Of a stretch of 64,000 bases of DNA, positions 47,148-55,976 are shown piece by piece. Positions within the stretch are counted from its first letter, which is position 1; each line of letters begins with the position of its first letter. This DNA comes from DATCHW01 sp036508135 (GTDB taxonomy: Bacteria; Bacteroidota; Ignavibacteria; Tepidaquicellales; Tepidaquicellaceae): NCBI GenBank assembly GCA_036508135.1, contig DATCHW010000075.1:56382-120381 (forward strand). Reading direction: 5' to 3'. The translations under genes and the position numbers were made by a program. A model generated the notes under the pieces. That model was given only the letters and a program-made list of their open reading frames with translations. It ran no database searches and was not told the DNA's origin.

Positions 47148-47780
47148 TTATTTCTTAAGATACTTATCCGGATCTTTTTCAAATTTTGATATGCATCCCG
47201 AACAGCAGAAATAATATTTTACTCCATTTACCACCGTATTTACATCTTTTGAAGCTGCTTCGCCCATAACAGGACAGGTGAGTTCTTCTTTAATGTAATT
47301 CATCGGTTCAGCTTTGAATTTTTTTACACATCCTTCACAGCAGAATGTATATTCTTTTCCGAGGTATGTATAAGTAACGGGTGCGCCTTCTGCACCATCA
47401 ATAGTTTCACCTGAAACCGGACAGGTTTTCACGGAATCCATAGGACTCGATTTCATCCCGCCAGATGTATTTTTTTTACATTTTTCTGAATTACCGCATT
47501 CGCTTTTGCAATCCTTACATTCGGTACCATTGCATTCACCGCCTGTTTTGCATTTTGACTTATCCATTTTACATTTTTCACTTCCCATCTTACATTTTTC
47601 ACTGTCCATTTTGCATTTTTCACTATCCATTTTACATTTTTCACTGCCCATTGTACATTTGCCTTTATTGCATTTGGTCGAGTCCTGCAATCCCTTTACG
47701 GCAGAATCAGAACTGAATGAAAAAGAGCTTATTAAAGCTAAAATTGAGAATATCGAAATTAAAAAAATTGCTTTTTTCAT
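47148..47780 (-). CDS. Exported Cys/Met-repeat protein with two YHS domains
   Basis: 210 residues. A signal peptide (1-24) leads into a low-complexity metal-binding stretch (35-110) with four near-exact SEKCKM(D/G) repeats plus further Cys motifs (KCNKGKCTMG, CNGTECKDC, SECGNSEKC). Two YHS domains follow (about 118-165 and 168-210), each with a TCPV start, CCEGC or CCSGC pair, and FKxxP. YHS domains bind metals and occur in copper or mercury transport proteins. It probably scavenges copper in the periplasm. A shared neighbourhood with the HMA protein supports this. Confidence 0.75.
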   Translation of the reverse strand: MKKAIFLISIFSILALISSFSFSSDSAVKGLQDSTKCNKGKCTMGSEKCKMDSEKCKMDSEKCKMGSEKCKMDKSKCKTGGECNGTECKDCKSECGNSEKCKKNTSGGMKSSPMDSVKTCPVSGETIDGAEGAPVTYTYLGKEYTFCCEGCVKKFKAEPMNYIKEELTCPVMGEAASKDVNTVVNGVKYYFCCSGCISKFEKDPDKYLKK

Positions 47781-47864
47781 AACTGTTTAACTGTATATTT
47801 AATTTTTAAAAAATTATTCTAATGTAAATTTATATTTGCGAATTAAAAATTCACAACAGGGTAT

Positions 47865-48194
47865 TTAAATAAGGAAAACGCAGTTAACAATGCATCTGTC
47901 AGGAGCCAGCTTCTGTATGAAAATATCAATTATCAGATTACATTTCGTGATATTTCGTTCTGTTAATTCAGAAGCATTGTTTATTATTATGTGTGAAATT
48001 AATTGAGAAGGTAAAACAAAATTTTCAATATTTGCTTCAATTTTATAATCGGATGATTTTTTTACACCGCAGTTACAGTTTTTTGTAAACTTCAAAGATT
48101 CCATTTTGAAGGAATCCATATTACATTTTTTGCCGCAGCATGTTTTAGAATTACTTTCAGAACAAAAACCAAAGGTAAAACCTGAAAGATTCAA
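47865..48194 (-). CDS. Small Cys-rich exported protein, start uncertain
   Basis: The frame from 48194 gives 109 residues beginning with a TTG, but it is open further upstream to about 48300. That upstream part encodes IFSLSLLILFALNLSG, a good signal-peptide core, without an ATG, GTG or TTG before it. A rare start (ATT or CTG) or a lost start is possible. The mature part has Cys in SKTCCGKKCNMDS and NCNCGV, then a C-terminal domain with CNLIIDIF and CIVNC. It may work with the metal proteins next door. I do not recognise the family. Confidence 0.45.
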   Translation of the reverse strand: MNLSGFTFGFCSESNSKTCCGKKCNMDSFKMESLKFTKNCNCGVKKSSDYKIEANIENFVLPSQLISHIIINNASELTERNITKCNLIIDIFIQKLAPDRCIVNCVFLI

Positions 48195-48441
48195 TGCGAA
48201 AAGAATTAATAAGGATAAAGAAAATATTTCTTTTATTTTTGTTTTAATAATTTTGAATTCAATTTTGTAAAAAATCAGGAAACGATGTAATTTATTTATT
48301 CCTTTTTAATATACTAAAATAATGATAATTTGTTCCCTATTCAACATAAATCAATAATGAAAGGGAAATTAATAATCTTAAGATGGAATATTAAAATTTA
48401 TCCTGTTGTTTTTATCGTAAATAATTGAAAATGATTTTTTA

Positions 48442-49029
48442 TTGAAATTTTTTAAAAAATATTTTATTGTACTATTTTTCCTTGCATTCTCAGGGACTCT
48501 TTTTTCGCAGGATTTGAAGGAAGATAAAACCAATATGTTTATTAATTGGGGATTGCTGCAATTAGTGCCATCGCCAACCTTCTTTCAAGATTCCGATGAT
48601 AATAATGCAAGGATACAATTTGGATTAAAATGGCATATCACCCCAATCAACATTTCTTTTAACCCTAATAAGTATGTGTCACCTTTTCAGATGTTTATGA
48701 TCAACCCCGTGAGGAGATTCACGGGATCGGCAGAGATATTTGTTCAGCCTGAACTTGCAGTTTACTCGTTTAAATATTCTGAACTGAGTATATTTGGTAT
48801 AAGTACCGGTCCACGGATCATTCTCCCGATTTACGAAAAAGGTGAAAATCTTTCTTTTTCAATCGGGGGAAAATATACTTACAGAAAAAATTTCTCGGGA
48901 GATAGGGATTATTATTACGGAGTGGAAGCAGGATTGTATTTCTTCGGAGGATTAATCGGCTTGCAATACACCCATAATTTCAATACACGAACAAAATACA
49001 ATTTTAATTTTTACATAAAGTATTTTTAA
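48442..49029 (+). CDS. Exported OM-barrel-like protein, unknown
   Basis: 195 residues. Signal peptide ending TLFSQ (about 22), then a small beta-rich region: FGLKWHITPINISF, GISTGPRIILPI, LSFSIGGKYTYRKNF, GVEAGLYFFGGLIGLQYTHNF, and a final YNFNFYIKYF strand with aromatic end. This fits a small outer-membrane barrel. The start is a TTG; a nearby ATG is out of frame. Its TAA overlaps the next gene's ATG (TAATG), so the two are translationally coupled. Confidence 0.65.
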   Translation: MKFFKKYFIVLFFLAFSGTLFSQDLKEDKTNMFINWGLLQLVPSPTFFQDSDDNNARIQFGLKWHITPINISFNPNKYVSPFQMFMINPVRRFTGSAEIFVQPELAVYSFKYSELSIFGISTGPRIILPIYEKGENLSFSIGGKYTYRKNFSGDRDYYYGVEAGLYFFGGLIGLQYTHNFNTRTKYNFNFYIKYF

Positions 49030-50006
49030 TGAAAAAGATATCAATACTTTTATTATTATCATTACTATTATGCGGGTGTTTTGCGTTACGTATGACCGTA
49101 AACAATGTGGGAAATGCAATTTTTTCATCACCACAGGAAATCGCCAATAAAATAAAAAATCCCGTGAAAGACAGTGTAAGACTATCTGCATTATGGATAG
49201 GACATTCTTCCATACTTTTACAGATATATGATAAAGTAATTATTTTGGATCCGTTTTTTCAGGAAAAGCTCGGGGGTTTAGTAATGCGGGAAAAGGAGCC
49301 CGGGCTTGATATTGAGAGCATATCAAAGTTAGACCTGATATTGATTTCACATTCACATATGGACCATTTAAGTTTCAGCAGTTTAGATAAAATCGCAGAA
49401 AAATTTCCAGGACGGGATTTAATCTTTCCGAAAGGAGTTGAATATTATTTACCTAATGTCGATTTAAACCTGATAAGAATTGACAATTCAAAATCACAGA
49501 GTAAAGAATTTATAGGCAACCCTGTTTTTTCAAATGGAATAAAAATCACACCTGTATTTGCACTACATCCGGGCGGCAGATACGCCTTTGATACATATAC
49601 ATGGAAGATACAAGGAGCGACAGGTTATATGATAGAATACGAAGATGTAACGGTTTACTTTGCCGGTGATACTGGTTATGACAGCCTTGCATTTAAAAAA
49701 ATAGGCGGTAATTTTAGAATAAATCTTGCTTTTATTCCAATCGGACCCTGCCATAACTGTGATTCGAGCGGTTTTTGGTTTCATACCTCAAGCATAGAGG
49801 CTCTTCAACTGTTTGAAGATTTGAAAGCGGATTATATGATCCCAATTCATTTTGGTTCAATAAGATACTTTAGCGATCCGAACTATCCTCTTTTTGCTAT
49901 GAAGAAAATTTTGCAAAACCCCGCTTCAAAATACTCTCATCTTGCCGATAAAATAAAAATATTGAAAGAGGGCGAGCAAGTGATCTGGAGAGAAGAACAG
50001 AATTAA
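49029..50006 (+). CDS. Metallo-beta-lactamase-fold lipoprotein (NAPE-PLD/UlaG-like)
   Basis: 325 residues. The N-terminus MKKISILLLLSLLLCGC is a lipoprotein signal with Cys17 as acceptor. The MBL fold is clear: GHSSILLQ, the metal motif His108-x-His110-x-Asp112-His113 (SHSHMDH), FALHPGGR, VTVYFAGDTGYDS (second-site Asp) and IPIHFGS. Relatives are phosphodiesterases such as NAPE-PLD or RomA-like proteins. It is likely an outer-membrane-anchored hydrolase. The preceding barrel gene overlaps its ATG. Confidence 0.88.
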   Translation: MKKISILLLLSLLLCGCFALRMTVNNVGNAIFSSPQEIANKIKNPVKDSVRLSALWIGHSSILLQIYDKVIILDPFFQEKLGGLVMREKEPGLDIESISKLDLILISHSHMDHLSFSSLDKIAEKFPGRDLIFPKGVEYYLPNVDLNLIRIDNSKSQSKEFIGNPVFSNGIKITPVFALHPGGRYAFDTYTWKIQGATGYMIEYEDVTVYFAGDTGYDSLAFKKIGGNFRINLAFIPIGPCHNCDSSGFWFHTSSIEALQLFEDLKADYMIPIHFGSIRYFSDPNYPLFAMKKILQNPASKYSHLADKIKILKEGEQVIWREEQN

Positions 50007-50216
50007 AATTATCTAAAAAAATATCATTCTAAACGGTATGTAGAATCATATCATTTTCTTTGCCAAAAAAAAATACTTGTGCTATTAATATTTCATTATT
50101 CGTTTAAATTAATTATATTTACCCCTCGAGAGGGGAACATTTTATTGACAATGAAAGTATAAGTATTAAATGTTCTATATAATTAAATTAACAAATTATT
50201 ATATATCTTCAGTTAA

Positions 50217-51287
50217 ATGAACTACAGGGGTTTAGTTACATATCTTACTTCACTTTTACTATTAATTATAATAGTATATTTAACCTCGTGTGATTCCAAA
50301 ACGGGCATTACTGACCCCGTACCTGATCCATTACCAAATCCTTATGGTACCGGGAATGGTAATGTTACATTTTACAGGACAAATCAAATTGCAGGACCTG
50401 TTACAATCAAGATTTCAAATAAAACGCTTACGGATACATTAGTCTGGCAGACTATTCCTGAATGCGATACGAACATTGCGGTTTCGCAAATTCTTAAAGC
50501 AGGCTCATATAGCGCAAGAATTCAGGGACAATCATATCTGTGTGATTATGTTGTAAATGTAGAAGAAAAGAAGTGCAAGTTAATTGATTATACTAATTGT
50601 AATGGCGGAAATCCTTATGGAGAAGGAAACGGAAAAATCACTTTTTACAGGACACAACAAATTGCAGGACCTGTTACAATCAAGATTTCAGATAAAACAC
50701 TTAATGATACATTAGTCTGGCAGTCAGCTCCGGATTGCAATTCAAACATTGCAGCTTCGGTAATTCTCAGAGCAGGAGATTATTCTGTCAGGATCGAAGG
50801 TTCAGTTTTCTTATGTGATTATAATACCAGGGTGGAAGAAAAAATTTGCAAAGTCCTGAATTACACAAATTGCAACAATGGATATGTAGGGTGTTACACC
50901 ATGACAGGCACATGGATAAGAACTGCAGATGGTCCATGTCCGAATTGTCAGGGGTTGAAGATACAATTCTTAAACGGAGTAGGTGAAGTTATTTTCACTC
51001 CTCCGGGATGCAGATTTCCACTCGGAGATGTCAAATGGATAGATTTTAACATTAATAACTGCACTATGCTGGACCTGGCGAGAGACCAGTTCGGTGGAAG
51101 CCCGCAATATCAAAGTTCGAGCATAAATTTTTTAAATAAAGATTCACTTTTAATTAACGGACCTTCGGGTCTAATTTCATATTCAAGAATATCATACAGT
51201 GAAAAAAGAATTATCATTAAAAAAAATAATACTGGTTCCCGCAGTATTTCTATTCCTTATACTTCAGGGCTGCAATCTGGACAATGA
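50217..51287 (+). CDS. Lipoprotein with two tandem beta repeats
   Basis: 356 residues. Lipobox VYLTSC gives Cys25. Two near-identical repeats of about 95 residues (44-138 and 141-234) start NPYGxGNGxxTFYRTxQIAGPVTI and hold a paired Cys (PECDTN, YLCDY). A third region (235-330) is different and Cys-rich, with CYTMTGTWIR. The last 29 residues overlap the start of the next gene for 89 nt, in another frame. I do not recognise a family. Confidence 0.6.
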   Translation: MNYRGLVTYLTSLLLLIIIVYLTSCDSKTGITDPVPDPLPNPYGTGNGNVTFYRTNQIAGPVTIKISNKTLTDTLVWQTIPECDTNIAVSQILKAGSYSARIQGQSYLCDYVVNVEEKKCKLIDYTNCNGGNPYGEGNGKITFYRTQQIAGPVTIKISDKTLNDTLVWQSAPDCNSNIAASVILRAGDYSVRIEGSVFLCDYNTRVEEKICKVLNYTNCNNGYVGCYTMTGTWIRTADGPCPNCQGLKIQFLNGVGEVIFTPPGCRFPLGDVKWIDFNINNCTMLDLARDQFGGSPQYQSSSINFLNKDSLLINGPSGLISYSRISYSEKRIIIKKNNTGSRSISIPYTSGLQSGQ

Positions 51288-52221
51288 GAACATAATAGAG
51301 CCGCCGCCGGTGTCGGAAACGGGAATGTGGTTTGTAAGCAGATTTAATACAAACGGAGATGCGAGATTTGTGAAAGGTTATAGCATCAATGGGATACCTT
51401 ATGCTTTTCTTGCGGACGGTAATAATGGTTTGGAAATAATAAATATTTCAGACCCTTCAAACCCGGCTCAAACATTCAATTACAATACATCGGGGAATGT
51501 TTGTGAAGTATTCATCGACAGCATCAACGGAAGAAAATATGCTTACCTTTCTGATTTGAATGAAGGTTTGTTTATAATTAACGTATCCAATCCTTCGGCT
51601 CCTCTATTCAATTCAAACATAAGTTATGCAGGAGGTGTGAATTCCGTCAATATTAAAAACGGATATCTATATACCGCTCTTGTACCGGGAGGTGTGAAAG
51701 TTTTTAATATCAACAATTTGCCCGATACTGTAATTGAAGTTTTCACTTATATGCCTGCGCATCCCGTTGAGCATATTGAAGTTTCTGGAAATACTTTGTT
51801 TATGACACAAGGAAACAGCGGATTAGAACTTGCAAATATTACGAATCCTTCATTTCCTGTTTACTTATCTTCATTTAATTCTCAGGGCAGGTGTAATGAT
51901 GTTAAAATCGGAGGTAATCTTGCATACATAGCGGACGGTAATGCAGGAATTTGTATTGCAAATGTCGGGAATCCGGCTTATCCATATTTTGTGGCACAGG
52001 GCAACGGAAATACTGACGTAAGAGGTATAGATTACTCGCCCAACTTTTTATTCACGGCTGAATACTTAGATGGGGCAGAAGTGTTCAATCTTTTCAATCC
52101 CTCAAATCCTGATCCCTTCGGGTATTTCGAACCGCAGGGAAATTGTTACAGCGTGCATTATTTTAGAGGAAAAGTACTGATTGCAAACGGTCAATACGGT
52201 TTACTTATTTTGAGATTTTAA
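51199..52221 (+). CDS. LVIVD-repeat lipoprotein
   Basis: 340 residues. A GTG start begins a lipoprotein signal whose lipobox LILQGC gives Cys25. The rest is LVIVD repeats, each about 42 residues with a pattern such as AFLADGNNGLEIINISDPSNP, YAYLSDLNEGLFIINVSNPS and AYIADGNAGICIANVGNP, folding as a beta-propeller. It is likely a surface lipoprotein, with binding role unknown. The last base of its TAA lies in the stop of the convergent gene (52218-52221 overlap). Confidence 0.85.
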   Translation: MKKELSLKKIILVPAVFLFLILQGCNLDNENIIEPPPVSETGMWFVSRFNTNGDARFVKGYSINGIPYAFLADGNNGLEIINISDPSNPAQTFNYNTSGNVCEVFIDSINGRKYAYLSDLNEGLFIINVSNPSAPLFNSNISYAGGVNSVNIKNGYLYTALVPGGVKVFNINNLPDTVIEVFTYMPAHPVEHIEVSGNTLFMTQGNSGLELANITNPSFPVYLSSFNSQGRCNDVKIGGNLAYIADGNAGICIANVGNPAYPYFVAQGNGNTDVRGIDYSPNFLFTAEYLDGAEVFNLFNPSNPDPFGYFEPQGNCYSVHYFRGKVLIANGQYGLLILRF

Positions 52222-52667
52222 ATAGCAGAGACAAGCAGAGTTAAAGCAAGTCCGATGGATGCTTGCAGAATTAATTTTTGCCACTTAACAGTATCTTCTT
52301 TTTTTGTGAATAGCAGACCATAGGGAGTCCACCAAGCCCAGGTGACCTGATTCCCGATAACCTGTTTTGTAAAGTTACCACGGTCTTTAAAAATATTCAG
52401 CGAAGCACAGTAGAAATAAAACAGAATATCGCACCCCCAGGTCCACCAGATAATATTGAATCCAAGAGCTGACTGCCAGCTGACAAAGAAAAGCAAAGAA
52501 CTTGTTATCAGAACCTGGATGATGCTTTGAGTAATCCGGTAGGGGTTTACGAATTTCGAATCCACCCAGTTTTTTCTAAGACTTAAATTATATCCCACAT
52601 AATCAAAAAGTGCGAAAAAAGCTGCTCCCAAAAAAGAAAAAGCAAAGTTATTAATTACCTGATACAT
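52218..52667 (-). CDS. Small polytopic membrane protein, unknown
   Basis: 149 residues with four hydrophobic segments (about 8-25, 44-62, 70-88 and 128-147) and a conserved-looking WWTWGCDILFYFY and WAWWTPYGLL. I do not recognise the family. The stop codon overlaps the stop of the convergent LVIVD gene. A 46-bp gap separates it from the next gene on its strand. Confidence 0.6.
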   Translation of the reverse strand: MYQVINNFAFSFLGAAFFALFDYVGYNLSLRKNWVDSKFVNPYRITQSIIQVLITSSLLFFVSWQSALGFNIIWWTWGCDILFYFYCASLNIFKDRGNFTKQVIGNQVTWAWWTPYGLLFTKKEDTVKWQKLILQASIGLALTLLVSAI

Positions 52668-52713
52668 AAAATACTTTCCGGTAGTAAATAAAATTATTTA
52701 TCATAATTCCCTA

Positions 52714-53229
52714 TTATTTTTCTTTATGGGCTTTACCTTCCAGATAAGTTGAAAAGGAATCAGGATTTCCGGGAGGAGTGATTTCAAATTTTATATATAC
52801 ATTTTCTTCATCGATTTTGAAATAAGTCAGCTGGAATCTTGGAAAGTCTTTTACGACATCACTCGTAAAAATAATTGAGTTATCCGAATCATTATAATTT
52901 ATTATATAATATATAGAATGTTCTTCATTATCAAAATAAATTGCTTTTCCCGGTTTGCCGTTTTCGAGATAGATAATTAATAAATCGTCGTGAATAATAG
53001 GAGGTATAGTATCTCTCGAAGGGTATTCGGCGTGATTCTTCCGGACAAGTATTTTATTATTTAAATCTTTTTGGAAAGAGAAATAGCTGTTAGCCTCGCC
53101 GGAATTACCGGAACTTTTCCAATCACCTATCAGATACTGGAATTTATCCCAGATATTAGAATTCTGCTGAGATAAAGTTATATCCGAACAGGAAATTACG
53201 AATAATAAAACAAATATTATTTTTTTCAA
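52714..53229 (-). CDS. Exported small beta-barrel (calycin-like) protein
   Basis: 171 residues. Signal peptide, possibly lipoprotein-like (VLLFVISCSD, Cys14), then WDKFQYLIGDWKSSGNSG, the WxSSG start typical of lipocalin-like and DUF1579-like families, and alternating strands (KAIYFDNEEHSIYYIINY). A ligand is not known. It could be a periplasmic or OM-anchored binding protein. Confidence 0.6.
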   Translation of the reverse strand: MKKIIFVLLFVISCSDITLSQQNSNIWDKFQYLIGDWKSSGNSGEANSYFSFQKDLNNKILVRKNHAEYPSRDTIPPIIHDDLLIIYLENGKPGKAIYFDNEEHSIYYIINYNDSDNSIIFTSDVVKDFPRFQLTYFKIDEENVYIKFEITPPGNPDSFSTYLEGKAHKEK

Positions 53230-53478
53230 TGTTCTTTTGTTAATTTTTCTTATAAAATTAATTTTTCACACATCTAAAAATAGAATGTATCATTTACAGA
53301 AAAAAGGGGGAATAGGGATAAGAGCAAGGGATGCGGATTTTTGAGATTGAATGGAATAGCTAAAATTGTTTTCAATAATTTGCTTTCTCGGGAAATAAGA
53401 GCCCTCAATATATACTTGTAAAAATAATAAACGTTATTTAAATTTGAGGAATAAAGTATTCAAAAAAAATCCCTAACA

Positions 53479-54945
53479 ATGAGAATCACCGTAAACAGAA
53501 AAAAAGAACGATATTATCCTGATTCGAAAAGGGTAATAACACGTTTCTTCGCACACTTAGAAATGAAAGCGAAATCCATAATTTCGAAAATACTGGATAT
53601 GAGCGAGCAGGAAGCAGAAATTTCACTGAATCAGGTATTGAGGGAGTTTGCTAAACGGCATAGAAATATTATAAAAATATTTTTAACAAATTATGCAAAA
53701 GTATCCCAGTACATAAATGAGTTTCCGGAAAATCCCGAGAAAATGTCTTCAACAAAGAGACTTTTGGTTGGTTCATTTTTTACGATGGAATATTCAGTAG
53801 AGTCTGCGGCACTGTTCAATCCATCAATAGTTGAGCATCCTGAGCAATCAGGGCTCGAAGAAGGACAAGTAAGAATAATAATGAGTTATAGAGCAACAGG
53901 AGAAAGTCATATTTCATCTATAGTATTCAGAAGCGGGATAATTGATAAAAACAATAATCTTACATTTGACCCAAAGGGTAACTACGTAGCCGAAGCTGAA
54001 ACAATAAAAGACCATATTTATGATAAAAAAGAATTCATTGCAATTCTCCAGGAGCACGAAGTCCGGAACAGTCTTTCAACAGAAATTTTGAGCAAGTTGA
54101 ATGACGAATTTTATTACACAGATCTCAAAGATTTGATAAACCAGATACGGGACACAAGAAAACTTAATCTCGACGAACAGAAGACCATTAAACAAATGAT
54201 GTGGCTTGCAAAATCTCATTATGAAATTTTATTCTCACAGGAAACGGATATTTCCGAAAGAGTAATTTTCCCGGTATCAACCACAGAAAGCAGAGGCATT
54301 GAAGATGCCAGATTTGTCAAGTTTATTGATGATGACGGAGAAATTACTTATTATGCCACATACACGGCTTATGACGGATATACAATTTTACCTAAACTCC
54401 TTGAGACAAAAGATTTTTATCACTTTAAAAATCTGCCTTTGCACGGAGAATGTATAAAAGATAAAAACTTTTCGCTCTTCCCAAGGAAAGTAAACGGTCA
54501 ATACGCAATGCTCTCGCGAATAGACGGAGTGAACCATTACATCATGTTTTCAGACAGCCTAACTCTCTGGGATCATGCTACCCTGCTACTCGAGCCAAAA
54601 TATACATGGGAGTTAATTCAAATCGGGAACTGCGGTTCTCCAATCGAAACCCCAGATGGGTGGATAGTTATCACACACGGAGTGGGTCAGATGAGAAAGT
54701 ATTCTCTCGGAGCAATATTACTCGATTTGCAAGACCCAACAAAGGTGATAGGCAGTTTAAAAGAGCCGCTGATAGTTCCGAATGAGGATGAAAGAGAAGG
54801 ATATGTTCCGAATGTGGTCTACACCTGCGGAGCGATAATAAACAATAATGAATTGATTATCCCTTATGCGATTTCTGATTATGCTTCTTCATTTGCTACA
54901 GTAAATGTGAAAGTTCTGATTGAAAAGCTGAAAGAGCCGGATTGA
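53479..54945 (+). CDS. GH130 family glycoside phosphorylase, long form
   Basis: 488 residues. The five-bladed propeller of GH130 is recognised from SAALFNPSIVEHP, VRIIMSYRATGESH, the acid motif ESRGIEDARFVKF, ITYYATYTAYDG, HYIMFSDSLTLWD, and the closing PNVVYTCGAIIN. GH130 enzymes phosphorolyse beta-mannosides. About 110 residues precede the propeller. It stands on the opposite strand to the other three genes of the cluster and ends 17 bp before the first of them. Confidence 0.85.
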   Translation: MRITVNRKKERYYPDSKRVITRFFAHLEMKAKSIISKILDMSEQEAEISLNQVLREFAKRHRNIIKIFLTNYAKVSQYINEFPENPEKMSSTKRLLVGSFFTMEYSVESAALFNPSIVEHPEQSGLEEGQVRIIMSYRATGESHISSIVFRSGIIDKNNNLTFDPKGNYVAEAETIKDHIYDKKEFIAILQEHEVRNSLSTEILSKLNDEFYYTDLKDLINQIRDTRKLNLDEQKTIKQMMWLAKSHYEILFSQETDISERVIFPVSTTESRGIEDARFVKFIDDDGEITYYATYTAYDGYTILPKLLETKDFYHFKNLPLHGECIKDKNFSLFPRKVNGQYAMLSRIDGVNHYIMFSDSLTLWDHATLLLEPKYTWELIQIGNCGSPIETPDGWIVITHGVGQMRKYSLGAILLDLQDPTKVIGSLKEPLIVPNEDEREGYVPNVVYTCGAIINNNELIIPYAISDYASSFATVNVKVLIEKLKEPD

Positions 54946-54962
54946 TTATCTTAGTGGAATCC

Positions 54963-55976
54963 TTATTTATAATCCAGAATTTTTTTATAGACTTCGATAT
55001 ATTCTTTTACCATTTGTGAGCGGGTGAATTTTGATTCTGCCCAGATACGGCAATCTTTTCTATTAATTTCTTTAACATCTTTCAAATATTCAACTGCTTC
55101 AGAAATATTGGATACAAGGAAACCTGTCCTGCCGTGGTGAATAAGTTCGGGCATCGAACCCCTGCTGAATGCAATAACAGGAGTACCACAGAAATAAGAT
55201 TCTACAACGCTCAAACCGAAGGGCTCTTCGAAGCTAACGGGATGGAGCAAAGCATAAGCCCCTCCAAGCAATTCATCCCTTAATACGGGATTTGCATTTC
55301 CGGAATAAATTATATCTTCATTATTCACATAAGGTTCGATTTTTTCTTTAAAGTAATCTTTGTCCTGCACAAGACCTGCAATAATTAATTTCATTTTAGA
55401 TTTTTTTGCAATTTGAATACTTTCATAAGTACCTTTTTCCGGATGAATCCGTCCGAAAAATAAAAGGTAATCACCCTGCTTTTCTTTGAATGTGAAATTT
55501 TTTTCATTTATTCCGTTATAAATAGTTGCAACATATTTTAATTCCGGACTTCTATCTGAATTACTGATAGAAACATAAGAATTTATATCGTTATATCTTT
55601 TATAAACAGGAATAATTTTCGTAGAAGAAAATCCGTGAATAGTAGTTACCATCGGAGTATTTATCAAACGCGAATATGTGAGAGGAAGAAAGTCATAATG
55701 ATTATGTATGATGTCGAACCGGGAAGCTTTTTCCATCATATAACTTATATGCATACACTCGCATACTTTAGGATCAAGAACGGGATTTTCCCCGTATGGT
55801 TTTTCTATAATGTATTCGAGATTACCTTTTGTAACAGAGTCACCTGTTGCAAATAGTGTTACTTCTATTCCTTTTTCTATCAGACCTTCGGCAATGTTAG
55901 AAGCAACCTGTTCCCAGGGACCATAATTTTTGGGCGGAGAACGCCACACAGCTGGAGAGAGTATAGCTACTTTCAC
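54963..55976 (-). CDS. GT4-family glycosyltransferase
   Basis: 337 residues, GT-B fold. The acceptor side begins VAILSPAVWRSPPKNYGPWEQVA; the donor side has YLLFFGRIHPEKG and the catalytic acid region HPVSFEEPFGLSVVESYFCGTPVI. It uses a nucleotide-sugar, probably GDP-mannose given the GH130 neighbours. Its ATG overlaps the GH130 stop by 4 bp, so the two are co-translated. Confidence 0.9.
   Translation of the reverse strand: MKVAILSPAVWRSPPKNYGPWEQVASNIAEGLIEKGIEVTLFATGDSVTKGNLEYIIEKPYGENPVLDPKVCECMHISYMMEKASRFDIIHNHYDFLPLTYSRLINTPMVTTIHGFSSTKIIPVYKRYNDINSYVSISNSDRSPELKYVATIYNGINEKNFTFKEKQGDYLLFFGRIHPEKGTYESIQIAKKSKMKLIIAGLVQDKDYFKEKIEPYVNNEDIIYSGNANPVLRDELLGGAYALLHPVSFEEPFGLSVVESYFCGTPVIAFSRGSMPELIHHGRTGFLVSNISEAVEYLKDVKEINRKDCRIWAESKFTRSQMVKEYIEVYKKILDYK

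Noticed and set aside
47465..47790. Plus-strand ORFs with repeated HFSLPILHFSLSILHF
   Set aside because: They are the antisense of the Cys/Met repeats and have no start context.
53379..53418. Possible promoter before the first GH130 gene
   Set aside because: TATACTTG has one mismatch and the spacing to TTTG is 28 nt, too long.
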